DNA from: Deltaproteobacteria bacterium
Lineage (GTDB): Bacteria > Myxococcota_A > Polyangia > DRWM01 > JAAZOP01
DNA length: 64,000 bases
Reading direction: 5' to 3'
NCBI GenBank assembly: GCA_016218765.1
Contig: JACRCZ010000069.1
Span: forward strand, 1 to 64,000
Shown here piece by piece: positions 8,308 through 16,335 of this stretch. Under the pieces are notes generated by a model. The model was not told where the DNA came from, did not search any database, and worked only from the letters and a program-made list of their open reading frames with translations. Positions within the stretch are counted from its first letter, which is position 1; each line of letters begins with the position of its first letter. The position numbers and the translations under genes are program-made.

Positions 8308-11142
8308 ATGAGGCACACGTCGAGATTCCTTGTCCTGGTCGCATTGACCGCAGGGATGCTGCACTGCCGCGGGACCCGGACCGGCGGCACGACCGCGCCG
8401 CCGCCGGACGGACAGCCCGTGGGTGGAGAGGTCGGGGACTGGTCGTCCGGGGAAACCCCTGGACCGGACTCGGGGCAGGCGCCCGCGGTGGCCCGGGCGG
8501 CGTGGGGCCCGGCCGGAACGAAGTACATGACGTGTCCGAACGCGCTGTGCGAGTCCCGCCGCGCCCCGGAGGGCGAAACGATCCGCGGCTGCGAGCCCGG
8601 CGCGCCGACATCGGTCGAGCCGCCGGCGTGGACCGTGGCGCCGGACGACGGCAGCACCTGTTCCGGCGGGTACGGCGGGTACGGCGGGGTCGCGGCGGGC
8701 TCGTATGCCGCGATGCCGACGTCGCCGGCGGTCATGGCGCCGCCCCCGCCCTCGATGCCGTCGCCGGTCAGGGTCTCGCGCTCCCAGGGGGTGGGAAATG
8801 CGAGGCCCGAGGAGCTGGCGGAGGGCGACTTCGCGGCGGCCGACGAGCTGATTGTGATCGAGGAGCAGGAGCGCGCCGACGCACGGGAGAGGGACGGCGA
8901 CGATGCGGACGGTCCTGCGACGGCGGGCTCCGAGGAGCCGGCGCCGACGCAGGGCACCCTGATGGCCAAGGACGCCGACGGCCAGGACGCGGGCGAGTTT
9001 CCGCTCAAGCACACCGAGGTCTCGGCGGAGATCAGCGGCTACATCGCCAGGACGCTGGTCGAGCAGACCTACACCAACCCGTACACCGAGGTGATCGAGG
9101 CGGTCTACACGTTCCCGTTGCCGGGAATGGCGGCGGTCAACGACTTCGTGATGCAGATCGGCGAGCGCAAGATCGTCGGCCTCATCCGCCCGCGCGAGGA
9201 GGCCGAGCGGATCTACGCGCAGGCGCGGGCGCGCGGCCAGACCGCCAGCCTGCTCACGCAGGAGCGGCCCAACATCTTCACGCAGAGCGTGGCCAACATC
9301 GAGCCGGGCGGCGAGGTGAAGATCGCGATCACGTTCTTCGAGAAGCTGGCGTACGAGAACAAGCAGTACGAGTGGGTCTTCCCGATGGTCGTCGGCCCCC
9401 GCTACATCCCTGGTTCCCCCCAGTCCTCCACCGACGATGCGGCCGGGACGGACGGCCGCCCTTCGACTCGCGCGAACTCGTCTCCTGCCGGAGACGAGTC
9501 CGCCGCTCGCTCAGGGCAGGGCGGCACCGCGGCGCCGACCGACACCGTGCCCGACGCGGACCGCATCACGCCGCCCGTGCTGCGTCCGGGCGAGCGCAGC
9601 GGCCATGATATCGGCGTCACCGTGATGCTCGACGCCGGCCTGTCGATCCAGGAGCTGACGCCGGTGACGCACTGCGTGGACGTCGAGGAGGTCTCCGACT
9701 CGCGCAAGGTGGTCAAGCTGTCGGCGTCCGATGGGATCCCCAACCGCGACTTCGTCCTGCGCTGGAAGGTGGCCGGCGCCGACACCCAGTTCGGCGTGCT
9801 CGCCCACCGCGGCGACGGGGGCGGCTTCCTCACTCTGATGATGCAGCCTCCGGCCGCGCCGACCGACGCCCAGGTCACCCCGCGCGAGATCACCTTCCTC
9901 ATCGACGTCTCCGGCTCGCAGAGCGGCCTGCCGCTCGGCATCTCCAAGGAGATCGTCCGCCGCACGCTGGACGAGCTGCGCGGCGAGGACGCGTTCAACA
10001 TCTTCTTCTTCGCCAGCGGCAACGGCCAGCTCTGGGAACAGCCGCGCCCGCGGACCCGCGAGAACGTCGACGAGGCGAAGCGCTTCCTCGACCAGCTCTG
10101 CGGCGGCGGCGGCACCGAGATGCTCGCCGGCGTGCAGCGCGCGCTGCGCGCCGACCACGATCCCAAGTACCTCCAGATGTACGTCTTCCTCACGGACGGC
10201 TACATCGGCAACGAGGACGAAATCCTGCGCACGATCAAGGAAGAGCGCGGCGAGGCGCGGTTCTTCGGCTTCGGCGTCGGCTCTTCCGTCAACCGCTACC
10301 TGGTGGACGGCATCGGCGAGTTCGGCGGTGGCGACTCCTACGCCGTCCTGCCGCGCGACCCCGACCACGCCGGCAAGGCGGTGCAGCACCTCTTCGACAT
10401 GATCGACTCGCCGATCCTGGTCGACGCGAAGATCGATTGGAACGGCCTGCCCGTCACCGACCAGTTCCCCGCAAAGCTGCCCGACCTCTTCGCGGGCCAG
10501 ACGATCAACGTGGTCGCGCGCTACACGGCGGCGGCCGAGGGCACGGCGTACATCGAGGCGCGGGTGGGCGCCGAGCACGTCCGCCTTCCGGTTGCGGTCC
10601 GGCTGCCGGAGCGCGAGGACGGGAACGCGGCGCTGGCGCCGATCTGGGCCCGTTGGCGCATCGCCGAGCTGTCCAAGGAGTTCGTCACGGCCGACGGCGA
10701 CCGCCAGGACGAGCTGAAGCGGGCGATCACCGATCTCGCGGTCGAGTTCCGCCTGGTCTCGCAGTTCACCGCGTTCGTGGCCGTCGACGAGTCGCGCATC
10801 GTGGGCGACGGCACGCCGGTGCGCGTCGTGCAGCCGGTGGAGCTGCCCGAGGGCGTGTCGTACGAGGGGGTGTTCGGCGAGTCGCCGGTGGGCGACGCGT
10901 TCGAGGTCCCGGCGTGGGGCATGACGCTGCAGATGTCGCAGAGCGGCAAGGTCCGCGTCGGCGCCGTCCTGCTCAACGGCCCCGCCGCGCAGGCCGGCAT
11001 CGCCGCCGGCTCGACGATCACGCGCGTCGATAACACGATGGTCCACGACCTCGTGCACCTGGAGGGCCTCGTGCTGCAGGGCGGCCGCACGCTGAAGATC
11101 ACCTTCGAGCCCGGCGGCGAGGTCGAGCTGCCGGGACCGTAG
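8308..11142 (+). CDS. VIT and von Willebrand A domain protein with C-terminal PDZ domain
   Basis: 944 residues. An N-terminal hydrophobic leader ends at GMLHC, which is only a poor match to a lipobox, so export is likely but lipidation uncertain. After a Pro/Ser-rich spacer comes a VIT (inter-alpha-trypsin) domain near residues 210-375 (HTEVSAEISGYIARTLVEQ, YTNPYTEVIEAVYTFPLP), then a VWA domain near 525-700 with an intact metal-ion-dependent adhesion motif DVSGSQSG, and a PDZ domain in the last 85 residues (AAQAGIAAGSTITRVDNTMV). Such proteins mediate protein-protein contact at the cell envelope; the partner is unknown. AAGGAAAGGGG precedes the ATG. A repeat-derived stretch of about 25 residues (9458-9522) is inserted between the VIT and VWA domains. 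Confidence 0.8.
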   Translation: MRHTSRFLVLVALTAGMLHCRGTRTGGTTAPPPDGQPVGGEVGDWSSGETPGPDSGQAPAVARAAWGPAGTKYMTCPNALCESRRAPEGETIRGCEPGAPTSVEPPAWTVAPDDGSTCSGGYGGYGGVAAGSYAAMPTSPAVMAPPPPSMPSPVRVSRSQGVGNARPEELAEGDFAAADELIVIEEQERADARERDGDDADGPATAGSEEPAPTQGTLMAKDADGQDAGEFPLKHTEVSAEISGYIARTLVEQTYTNPYTEVIEAVYTFPLPGMAAVNDFVMQIGERKIVGLIRPREEAERIYAQARARGQTASLLTQERPNIFTQSVANIEPGGEVKIAITFFEKLAYENKQYEWVFPMVVGPRYIPGSPQSSTDDAAGTDGRPSTRANSSPAGDESAARSGQGGTAAPTDTVPDADRITPPVLRPGERSGHDIGVTVMLDAGLSIQELTPVTHCVDVEEVSDSRKVVKLSASDGIPNRDFVLRWKVAGADTQFGVLAHRGDGGGFLTLMMQPPAAPTDAQVTPREITFLIDVSGSQSGLPLGISKEIVRRTLDELRGEDAFNIFFFASGNGQLWEQPRPRTRENVDEAKRFLDQLCGGGGTEMLAGVQRALRADHDPKYLQMYVFLTDGYIGNEDEILRTIKEERGEARFFGFGVGSSVNRYLVDGIGEFGGGDSYAVLPRDPDHAGKAVQHLFDMIDSPILVDAKIDWNGLPVTDQFPAKLPDLFAGQTINVVARYTAAAEGTAYIEARVGAEHVRLPVAVRLPEREDGNAALAPIWARWRIAELSKEFVTADGDRQDELKRAITDLAVEFRLVSQFTAFVAVDESRIVGDGTPVRVVQPVELPEGVSYEGVFGESPVGDAFEVPAWGMTLQMSQSGKVRVGAVLLNGPAAQAGIAAGSTITRVDNTMVHDLVHLEGLVLQGGRTLKITFEPGGEVELPGP
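9458..9522. repeat. nested hairpin repeat (CCCTTCGACTCGCG...CTCAGGGCAGGG type) inserted in the VIT-VWA gene
   Basis: An inner perfect 10-bp stem (ACTCGTCTCC / GGAGACGAGT, loop TGCC, 9476-9499) is enclosed by CCCTTCGACTCGCG on the left and CGCTCAGGGCAGGG on the right, with outer GCCGCCCT/AGGGCGGC pairing. Relatives are at 11283-11302 and 54550-54573. Confidence 0.75.
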
Positions 11143-11181
11143 GCGAGGGGGGGGTCGGTTGTCGGTCCGTGATGGCCTTCC

Positions 11182-11211
11182 TTGACCGTCCTCGCACGGC
11201 CTACGCATACT
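11182..11211 (+). promoter_or_regulatory. predicted sigma-70-type promoter for the RCC1 lipoprotein gene
   Basis: TTGACC and CATACT separated by 18 bp, in the 185-bp gap downstream of the VIT-VWA gene. Sequence prediction only. Confidence 0.45.
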
Positions 11212-11282
11212 GACCTTCAACGCCGCTCGTCAGGACGGTGCCTCGGGCGTTCGGCGGGCCGGGCGGGGGGAGGTGGAGAGGG

Positions 11283-11330
11283 CCCTTCGACCTCGCGCAG
11301 GGCTGGCCGGCTGGAGAGGTGGGGAGAGTG
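11283..11330. repeat. CCCTTCGACCTCGCGCAGGG repeat followed by GGAGAGGTGGGGAG tract
   Basis: The first half (11283-11302) belongs to the same family as 9458-9522. The second half, GGAGAGGTGGGGAGAGTG (11313-11330), supplies the apparent ribosome-binding site and GTG start of the RCC1 gene and shares GGAGAGGTGGGGAG with 39401-39456. Confidence 0.65.
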
Positions 11331-12800
11331 AGATTGGGACGAAGGACAGCGTGGGTCGTCGCGGCGGTGGTGCTGGGCGGATGCTCCGCGCGACGTGGCG
11401 CGTCGACGAGCGGCGAGACGGCGCGTGGGGGACCGAGCGTGAATGACGGGGAATCCGCACCACGGGGCTGCGGGCCGGCCCCCAGGGACCCGGCGCAGGA
11501 CGGTCCGTCGGGGATCGGGGATGCGGCGGCCGACCCGGCGGCGGACGCGGAGACGACGGCCCGCGGGAACACGTCCGCCGTCGCCGACGACGCGCCCGCC
11601 GTGATCCCCCCGCCGGCCGAGTCGCCGCCGGCGGATCGGCCGTACGCGGTCGAGCTGGCGGGTGGGTTGTTCCACACCTGCGCTCGGATGAGCGACGGGA
11701 CGGTGCGCTGCTGGGGCATGGGCGAGGACGGACAGCTCGGCGACGGCGCGCTCGAAAACCGCGGCGCCCCCGTCGTCGCCGCCGGCCTGGATCACGTCGC
11801 GTCGCTCGTCGCCGAGGACAGCCGCACGTGCGCCGTCCGGGACGACGGCTCCGTCTGGTGCTGGGGCGCCTGGTCGACCGTCGACGCGGTCGAGGCGCAG
11901 CTCGCCGCGGACGCGGCGGTGCCGCTCGACCTCCAGCGCGCGGTGCCCGAACGGATGGGCTTCTGGGAGCACGTGCGGCAGTTCGCGATGAGCATCGGCA
12001 GCGAGTGCGCGGTCGACACGGAGGGTCGCGTGCTGTGCCGGGGCTCCAACACCCGCGGCGGCGTGGGCGACGGCACGACCGAGCGGCGGGTCGAGCCCGC
12101 CGTCGTCCCCGGCGTGACGGCCGTGGAGGTCGCGGTCGAGATGGACTCGACCTGCGCTCGCACGGTCGACGGCCGCGTCCTTTGCTGGGGCTGGAACGAC
12201 TATTGCGGGCAGGTCGGCGACGGCACGAAGGTGGACCAGCTCGCTCCGGTCGAGGTCGCCGGTCTCTCGGGCGTCACGGACCTGGCGGCGGGCACGAACC
12301 ACGCGTGCGCCGTGACGGGCGACGGCGCGCTTCACTGCTGGGGCTGCAACGGGGGCGGGCAGCTCGGTGACGGTACGACGGAGGAGCGGCCGACTCCGGT
12401 CGTCATTGCGGGCCTCTCCGGCGTGCGCAACGTGGTCGCTTCGGCGAGCCAGACGTGCGTGACACTTGGCGACGGGACGGCGCGTTGTTGGGGCAGCGAC
12501 ACTCCGGACCACGCGCAGCTCTGGACGGCGTGTCCGACGCCGCAGAGCTACCGGATGGAGGGGCCGATGGGGGATCGCGGCTGGGTGACGGGGCCGGTGG
12601 AGACGTACTGTACGAGTCCCGCGCCGATCCCCGGCCTGGAGGGCGCGCTCCAGACGGTGCCCGGCGTTCTTCACGCCTGCGCCCTCCTGCGTGACGGCTC
12701 CGTGCGCTGCTGGGGCAGCAACTTCTACGGCTCCATCGGCGACGGCACGGGCCTCGGCCTGGGCCACGACCGTGCCGTCCCGACGCCCGTGGTGTTCTGA
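11328..12800 (+). CDS. RCC1-repeat (regulator of chromosome condensation-like) beta-propeller lipoprotein
   Basis: 490 residues from the GTG at 11328. I chose this start because it gives a clean lipoprotein signal (RRTAWVVAAVVLGGC) behind GGAGAGGTGGGGA; an ATG at 11238 would add 30 residues that are only the translation of a DNA repeat. The mature part has a short Pro/Ala/Asp-rich region, then five to six RCC1 units with the pattern CAxxxDGxVxCWGxxxxGQLGDG (for example HTCARMSDGTVRCWG). This is the Cys-containing variety common in outer-membrane or surface proteins of predatory and myxobacterial lineages. It is probably a seven-bladed propeller with a binding role; no enzymatic motif is visible. 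Confidence 0.82.
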   Translation: MRLGRRTAWVVAAVVLGGCSARRGASTSGETARGGPSVNDGESAPRGCGPAPRDPAQDGPSGIGDAAADPAADAETTARGNTSAVADDAPAVIPPPAESPPADRPYAVELAGGLFHTCARMSDGTVRCWGMGEDGQLGDGALENRGAPVVAAGLDHVASLVAEDSRTCAVRDDGSVWCWGAWSTVDAVEAQLAADAAVPLDLQRAVPERMGFWEHVRQFAMSIGSECAVDTEGRVLCRGSNTRGGVGDGTTERRVEPAVVPGVTAVEVAVEMDSTCARTVDGRVLCWGWNDYCGQVGDGTKVDQLAPVEVAGLSGVTDLAAGTNHACAVTGDGALHCWGCNGGGQLGDGTTEERPTPVVIAGLSGVRNVVASASQTCVTLGDGTARCWGSDTPDHAQLWTACPTPQSYRMEGPMGDRGWVTGPVETYCTSPAPIPGLEGALQTVPGVLHACALLRDGSVRCWGSNFYGSIGDGTGLGLGHDRAVPTPVVF

Positions 12801-12846
12801 GGTGAGGTCCGAGGGATTCCCGCCGGCCGGCGTTCCGAGCATTCGG

Positions 12847-12875
12847 TTGTCGACGGGCGTGCCGCATGTTATGCA
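12847..12875 (+). promoter_or_regulatory. predicted sigma-70-type promoter
   Basis: TTGTCG and TATGCA separated by 17 bp, 46 bases before the ATG of the lipoprotein gene at 12921. Confidence 0.4.
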
Positions 12876-12920
12876 TCCTCCATGGCTTCCGACTCATCGA
12901 TCCGGCTGCGCGGAACCTGC

Positions 12921-13841
12921 ATGAACAGAACCATCCTGCTCGGCGCCGCGCTCGTCCTCGTCCTCGGATGCAAGAAGAGCAGGGAGGGAGGGAGTGGCGG
13001 GGAGTCCGCACGATCGCTCGACGCGGTCGCGGCGCAGGCGGCGCTCGTGGCGCAGGCGATGGGGCTCCCCGACGTCGAGTCGAGCTGGAGTCCGGGAGCG
13101 ATCCGGGAGGACGTCGCGATCGAGGCGCTCGGGATCAAGGTCGATCACCCGGAGAACGTCACGCTGGCCGTCGAGGGCCGGACGGCGAGGTTCACCGCCG
13201 AGGGCTTCTACCCCGTCACGATCACCGTCGAGAAGCTCACGCTGGAGAACGCGGCCCTGAAGGTGGAGGTCGATGGCGTCCCGCAGCTCGGGAAGGGCAC
13301 GACGTGGGACGGCAACACACAGATCATCCAGACCGACTGCGAGCTGGTCCGGTGCACGATCGCGAAGCCGGAGGGGTGGTACGTCTCCGAGGTCGCCGAC
13401 GCCGGGACGATGATCTGCAAGTCGATCGAGACCGCGCCGCCGCCGATGGCTCCGGGGCTGGACAGCATCACGAGCAGCAACAGCACGGGCGGCCAGTGCC
13501 CCGAAGGGACCATGGAGCGCGGCGAGGCGTTCCTCGGCGCGGCGAAGTCCCCGGACGTGTCCGCGGCGCTGGAGGCGTGCTGGAGCGGCGCCGTCGCGGC
13601 GAACCCCGCCTGGCGGGGCCGGACGCCGACCGCGGACGTCCGCATGTCCAACTGGAGCGGGAGCTGGGAGCGGAAGGTCGAGCTGCGGGACCTGGAGGGC
13701 GACTCGGCCGCGCTCCTCGAATGCCTCACCGCCGCGACCGCGCCGCTGGACGCGAAGATGCCGGCCGAAGCGCTCCCCGAGGGCTGCACGCTGATGAGCG
13801 TGGCCTACGTGCATTTCGGGGAGAAGGTCGCCTGCCCGTAG
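12921..13841 (+). CDS. lipoprotein of unknown function
   Basis: 306 residues. The signal peptide MNRTILLGAALVLVLGC has a clear lipobox (LVLGC), which decides the start over an in-frame ATG at 12882. After a Lys/Ser/Gly-rich tether the protein is predominantly beta, with paired Cys in the middle (TDCELVRCT, MICKSIE) and at the end (LLECLT, PEGCTL, KVACP). It is not a family I can name. The C-terminal 120 residues (EACWSGAVAANPAWRG onward) look like a separate small domain. It has its own predicted promoter and stands alone between the RCC1 gene and the convergent porin gene. Confidence 0.7.
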   Translation: MNRTILLGAALVLVLGCKKSREGGSGGESARSLDAVAAQAALVAQAMGLPDVESSWSPGAIREDVAIEALGIKVDHPENVTLAVEGRTARFTAEGFYPVTITVEKLTLENAALKVEVDGVPQLGKGTTWDGNTQIIQTDCELVRCTIAKPEGWYVSEVADAGTMICKSIETAPPPMAPGLDSITSSNSTGGQCPEGTMERGEAFLGAAKSPDVSAALEACWSGAVAANPAWRGRTPTADVRMSNWSGSWERKVELRDLEGDSAALLECLTAATAPLDAKMPAEALPEGCTLMSVAYVHFGEKVACP

Positions 13842-13855
13842 GGGCGGAAGTTCCG

Positions 13856-13887
13856 CGCAGAGGCGCAGAGGGGCAGAGGCGCAGGGG
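13856..13887. repeat. CGCAGAGG tandem repeat (8-bp, 4 units) between convergent genes
   Basis: Four units (CGCAGAGG, CGCAGAGG, GGCAGAGG, CGCAGGGG) filling the short gap between the unknown lipoprotein and porin genes. Confidence 0.85.
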
Positions 13888-13895
13888 GAGCAGGC

Positions 13896-15353
13896 TCAGC
13901 GGTACGAGGAGTTGTACCACCACTCGACCTGGATCCCGAGCATGTGTTCGACGGAGTGGTCGCGGCGCGGGTCGTCCTCCGGAAGGGTGTGGCGTGCGGC
14001 GTCGTTGGGCACGGAGATCTGGTACACGAGACGGAGCTGCGGCCGGCTGAGCGTGCCCGGTCCGAACGGCACCCACATCGGCATCACGGCGAACTTCCAG
14101 ATCTGCGGCGTCTCCGGCTGTTCCGACTCCGGGGCCAGCCCGGCCGACTCCCGCAGCTGCCACGAGACCTCCGCCGCCACGTGGAACTGCTCCGTGACGT
14201 AGAGGTGGGGGCGAAGCGCCAGGGCCACCTCCCAGGCGTCGTCCAGGTCGTACACGTTGCGGTCGGCGTCGCGGAACCAGCGCGCGTAGCCGCCGCCCAG
14301 CAGCCCGAAGACGTCGCCCAGCTCGAGGTTCCCGGCGGCGACCAGCGCGAACTCGGTGGCGCCCACGGCACGCTTTTCCTGGTCCAGGCCGAACGGGATC
14401 GCCAGCTCGCCGTACGCCGCGAGGCCGCCCGCGGTGCGCACCCAAAGGTTGAGGAAGTCGCCATCGTCGTCCCACAGCCCGCCCTGCACGCCGGCCACCC
14501 AGCCCTGGTCGTCCGGAAGCTCCTCCTGCGTGCGGTCGGGATGGATCAAGGTGCCCGAGGAGATGAAGTGCCCCTCGCCGTAGAGCGCCACCTTCCACCC
14601 GAGATCGCCGGGGCCGTCGGGCAGGGCGAGGCGCTCGGCCTTGAGGCTGACCAGGGTGCGCGGGCGGTCGAGGGTGAGAGACGAGCGCGTGCCGTGGATC
14701 GGATCGGGGGACTCGAACCACTGCGTCTGCCATTCGTCGTCCAGACGGTTCATCCCGACCTGGGCGGCGATGCGATAGGCGTCGAAGGCGACCGAGAGGC
14801 CGCCGCCGACGGTGTTGAGGTTGTCCAGCGGCCACCAGTCGAAGAGGTAGACGTCGTCGCCGCGATACATCCGGGAGCCGGCCCAGAGGGCGAGCCACTC
14901 CTTCCAGGTGGATTCGACGTAGAGGTTGCGGATGGCGATCGACTGGAGCGGGTTGCCGGTGAAGTGGAACAGCTCGTCGAAGACGGCGATCGTGGTCAGG
15001 ATGCGCAAGCCGACGTCGGGCGTCGGGTGGAGGGCGTAGCCCAGATCCAGCTCGAGGTACGCGGGCTGCTCCAGGCGCGGGCCGTGGGCGACGACGGAGA
15101 ACGGCTGCGACGTGCCGCCGCGGCCGTCCCAGCCGATGCCGACGCGGCCGTACGTCCCGAAATGGAAGCCGTCGCCGGGATCCGGGGGCTCCACGCCGGC
15201 CGGGTCGGCGGCGGCGGGGGCGGCGGGCGGAACGTCGGCCGTCGCGTCCCCGGAGGGGGCGGGGGCGGGCTCGGCCGCCGTCTGGGCGAGGGCGGGAAGC
15301 GCGACGAGCGGTGCGCACACGATCGCGAGCCAGGCGGACCTCGACGGCAGCAT
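13896..15353 (-). CDS. maltoporin-like (LamB-type) carbohydrate porin
   Basis: 485 residues from the ATG at 15353. The signal peptide is textbook (MLPSRSAWLAIVCAPLVALPALA), followed by an Ala/Pro-rich stretch. The body has LamB landmarks: an N-terminal FHFGTYGRVGIGWDG, a central WAGSRMYRGDDVYLFDWW and a last strand QVEWWY followed by a short tail. It should form an 18-stranded trimeric outer-membrane channel for malto-oligosaccharides or other sugars. This fits with the extracellular amylases 6 kb away, although they are not in one operon. A GTG at 15380, overlapping the upstream SDR stop (GTGA), is an alternative start and suggests translational coupling. Confidence 0.75.
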   Translation of the reverse strand: MLPSRSAWLAIVCAPLVALPALAQTAAEPAPAPSGDATADVPPAAPAAADPAGVEPPDPGDGFHFGTYGRVGIGWDGRGGTSQPFSVVAHGPRLEQPAYLELDLGYALHPTPDVGLRILTTIAVFDELFHFTGNPLQSIAIRNLYVESTWKEWLALWAGSRMYRGDDVYLFDWWPLDNLNTVGGGLSVAFDAYRIAAQVGMNRLDDEWQTQWFESPDPIHGTRSSLTLDRPRTLVSLKAERLALPDGPGDLGWKVALYGEGHFISSGTLIHPDRTQEELPDDQGWVAGVQGGLWDDDGDFLNLWVRTAGGLAAYGELAIPFGLDQEKRAVGATEFALVAAGNLELGDVFGLLGGGYARWFRDADRNVYDLDDAWEVALALRPHLYVTEQFHVAAEVSWQLRESAGLAPESEQPETPQIWKFAVMPMWVPFGPGTLSRPQLRLVYQISVPNDAARHTLPEDDPRRDHSVEHMLGIQVEWWYNSSYR

Positions 15354-15376
15354 GGGGCCGGATGCTAGTCCGAGGC

Positions 15377-16171
15377 TCACAGCGCGTCCAGGGCGTTGAA
15401 CTTGATCGGCCAGTTGGAGTCGACGGTGCCGCCATCGATCTCGAAGACCTTGCCGGTGACCCAGGAGGATGCGGGCGACGCGAGGTACAGCGCCGTGGCG
15501 GCGATATCCTGGGGCGTACCGAGCCGCCGCAGCGGCGTGCGTGCCTCCATCTGCTCGCGCAGCTCCCCGGTCACGAACAGGCCCAGCGCCTCGGTCAGCA
15601 CCGCGCCCGGCGCGATGGCGTTGCAGCGCACGCGGGGCGCGAACTCGCAGGCGAGGAGGCGGGTCATGTGGTTGAGCGCGGCCTTCGCGGTGCCGTAGGA
15701 GACGAACCCGGAGTCGACGAGGTGCGACATGGCGGAGGAGACGTTGACGATCGAGGCGCCCTCGCGCTCCAGCAGGTGCGGCAGGGCGAAGCGGCTGAGC
15801 GTGAAGGCCGAGCCGACGTTGAAGCGGAACGCGGCCTCGAACTCCTCGCGCGTCACCGCCAGTGCCAGGCAGGGGGGTGCGCCGCCCGCGTTGTTGACGA
15901 GGACGTCGAGCCGTCCGAAGGCGCGGACCGCCTCGGTCACCAGGCGCTGGAGCTGCGCGTCGTCATCGACGTCGCACGGGACGGCGATGGCCTTGCCGCC
16001 GGCGCGGATCACGTCCTCTGCTGCGGAGGCGATCTCGGCTTGCGTCCGGGCCGCGCAGGCGACGGCGGCGCCTGCCTCGCCGAGGGCCACGGCGATGGCC
16101 CGTCCGATCCCGCGTCCCGCCCCGGTCACGATCGCCGCCTTCCCGTCCAGCCGGAACCTCTCCATCAACAT
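15377..16171 (-). CDS. short-chain dehydrogenase/reductase (SDR)
   Basis: 264 residues. A classical SDR with the cofactor motif TGAGRGIG near residue 15, NNAG near 92, catalytic Ser in NVSSAMSH and YGTAK. An NAD(P)-dependent oxidoreductase of the FabG/glucose-dehydrogenase type; the substrate is unknown. I take the ATG at 16171, which has GAGGGAC just upstream; a second ATG lies two codons later. The region 5' to it is a Gly/Cys-free CTTCCCGCA repeat whose translation should not be counted as protein. It is the first gene of a two-gene unit with the porin. Confidence 0.85.
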   Translation of the reverse strand: MLMERFRLDGKAAIVTGAGRGIGRAIAVALGEAGAAVACAARTQAEIASAAEDVIRAGGKAIAVPCDVDDDAQLQRLVTEAVRAFGRLDVLVNNAGGAPPCLALAVTREEFEAAFRFNVGSAFTLSRFALPHLLEREGASIVNVSSAMSHLVDSGFVSYGTAKAALNHMTRLLACEFAPRVRCNAIAPGAVLTEALGLFVTGELREQMEARTPLRRLGTPQDIAATALYLASPASSWVTGKVFEIDGGTVDSNWPIKFNALDAL

Positions 16172-16182
16172 GTAGTCCCTCG

Positions 16183-16229
16183 CTTCCCGCACTTCCCGCA
16201 CTTCCCCCGCACTCCCCGCACTTCCCCTG
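16183..16229. repeat. CTTCCCGCA/CTCCCCGCA tandem repeat (9-bp period, about 5 units)
   Basis: Five imperfect units upstream of the SDR gene. The complementary strand unit GTGCGGGGA is repeated at 25505-25537 and again inverted at 25585-25610. Confidence 0.8.
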
Positions 16230-16335
16230 CGAGGCTACCTGAGCTTCCGGCGCCGTGCTACAACTGCGGCGGCGGCGACGGGCGCCGTGGACGGGCGAGG
16301 GCTTCCAGGCGGGGGCCGGCCGGGAGGTTGCGGAG

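Noticed and set aside
11238-11327. Upstream ATG for the RCC1 lipoprotein
   Set aside because: The extra 30 residues are the translation of a dispersed repeat and would bury the lipoprotein signal peptide.
12894-13814. Minus-strand open frame opposite the unknown lipoprotein
   Set aside because: The plus strand has a signal peptide, lipobox and promoter; the antisense reading is Arg-rich with no motif.
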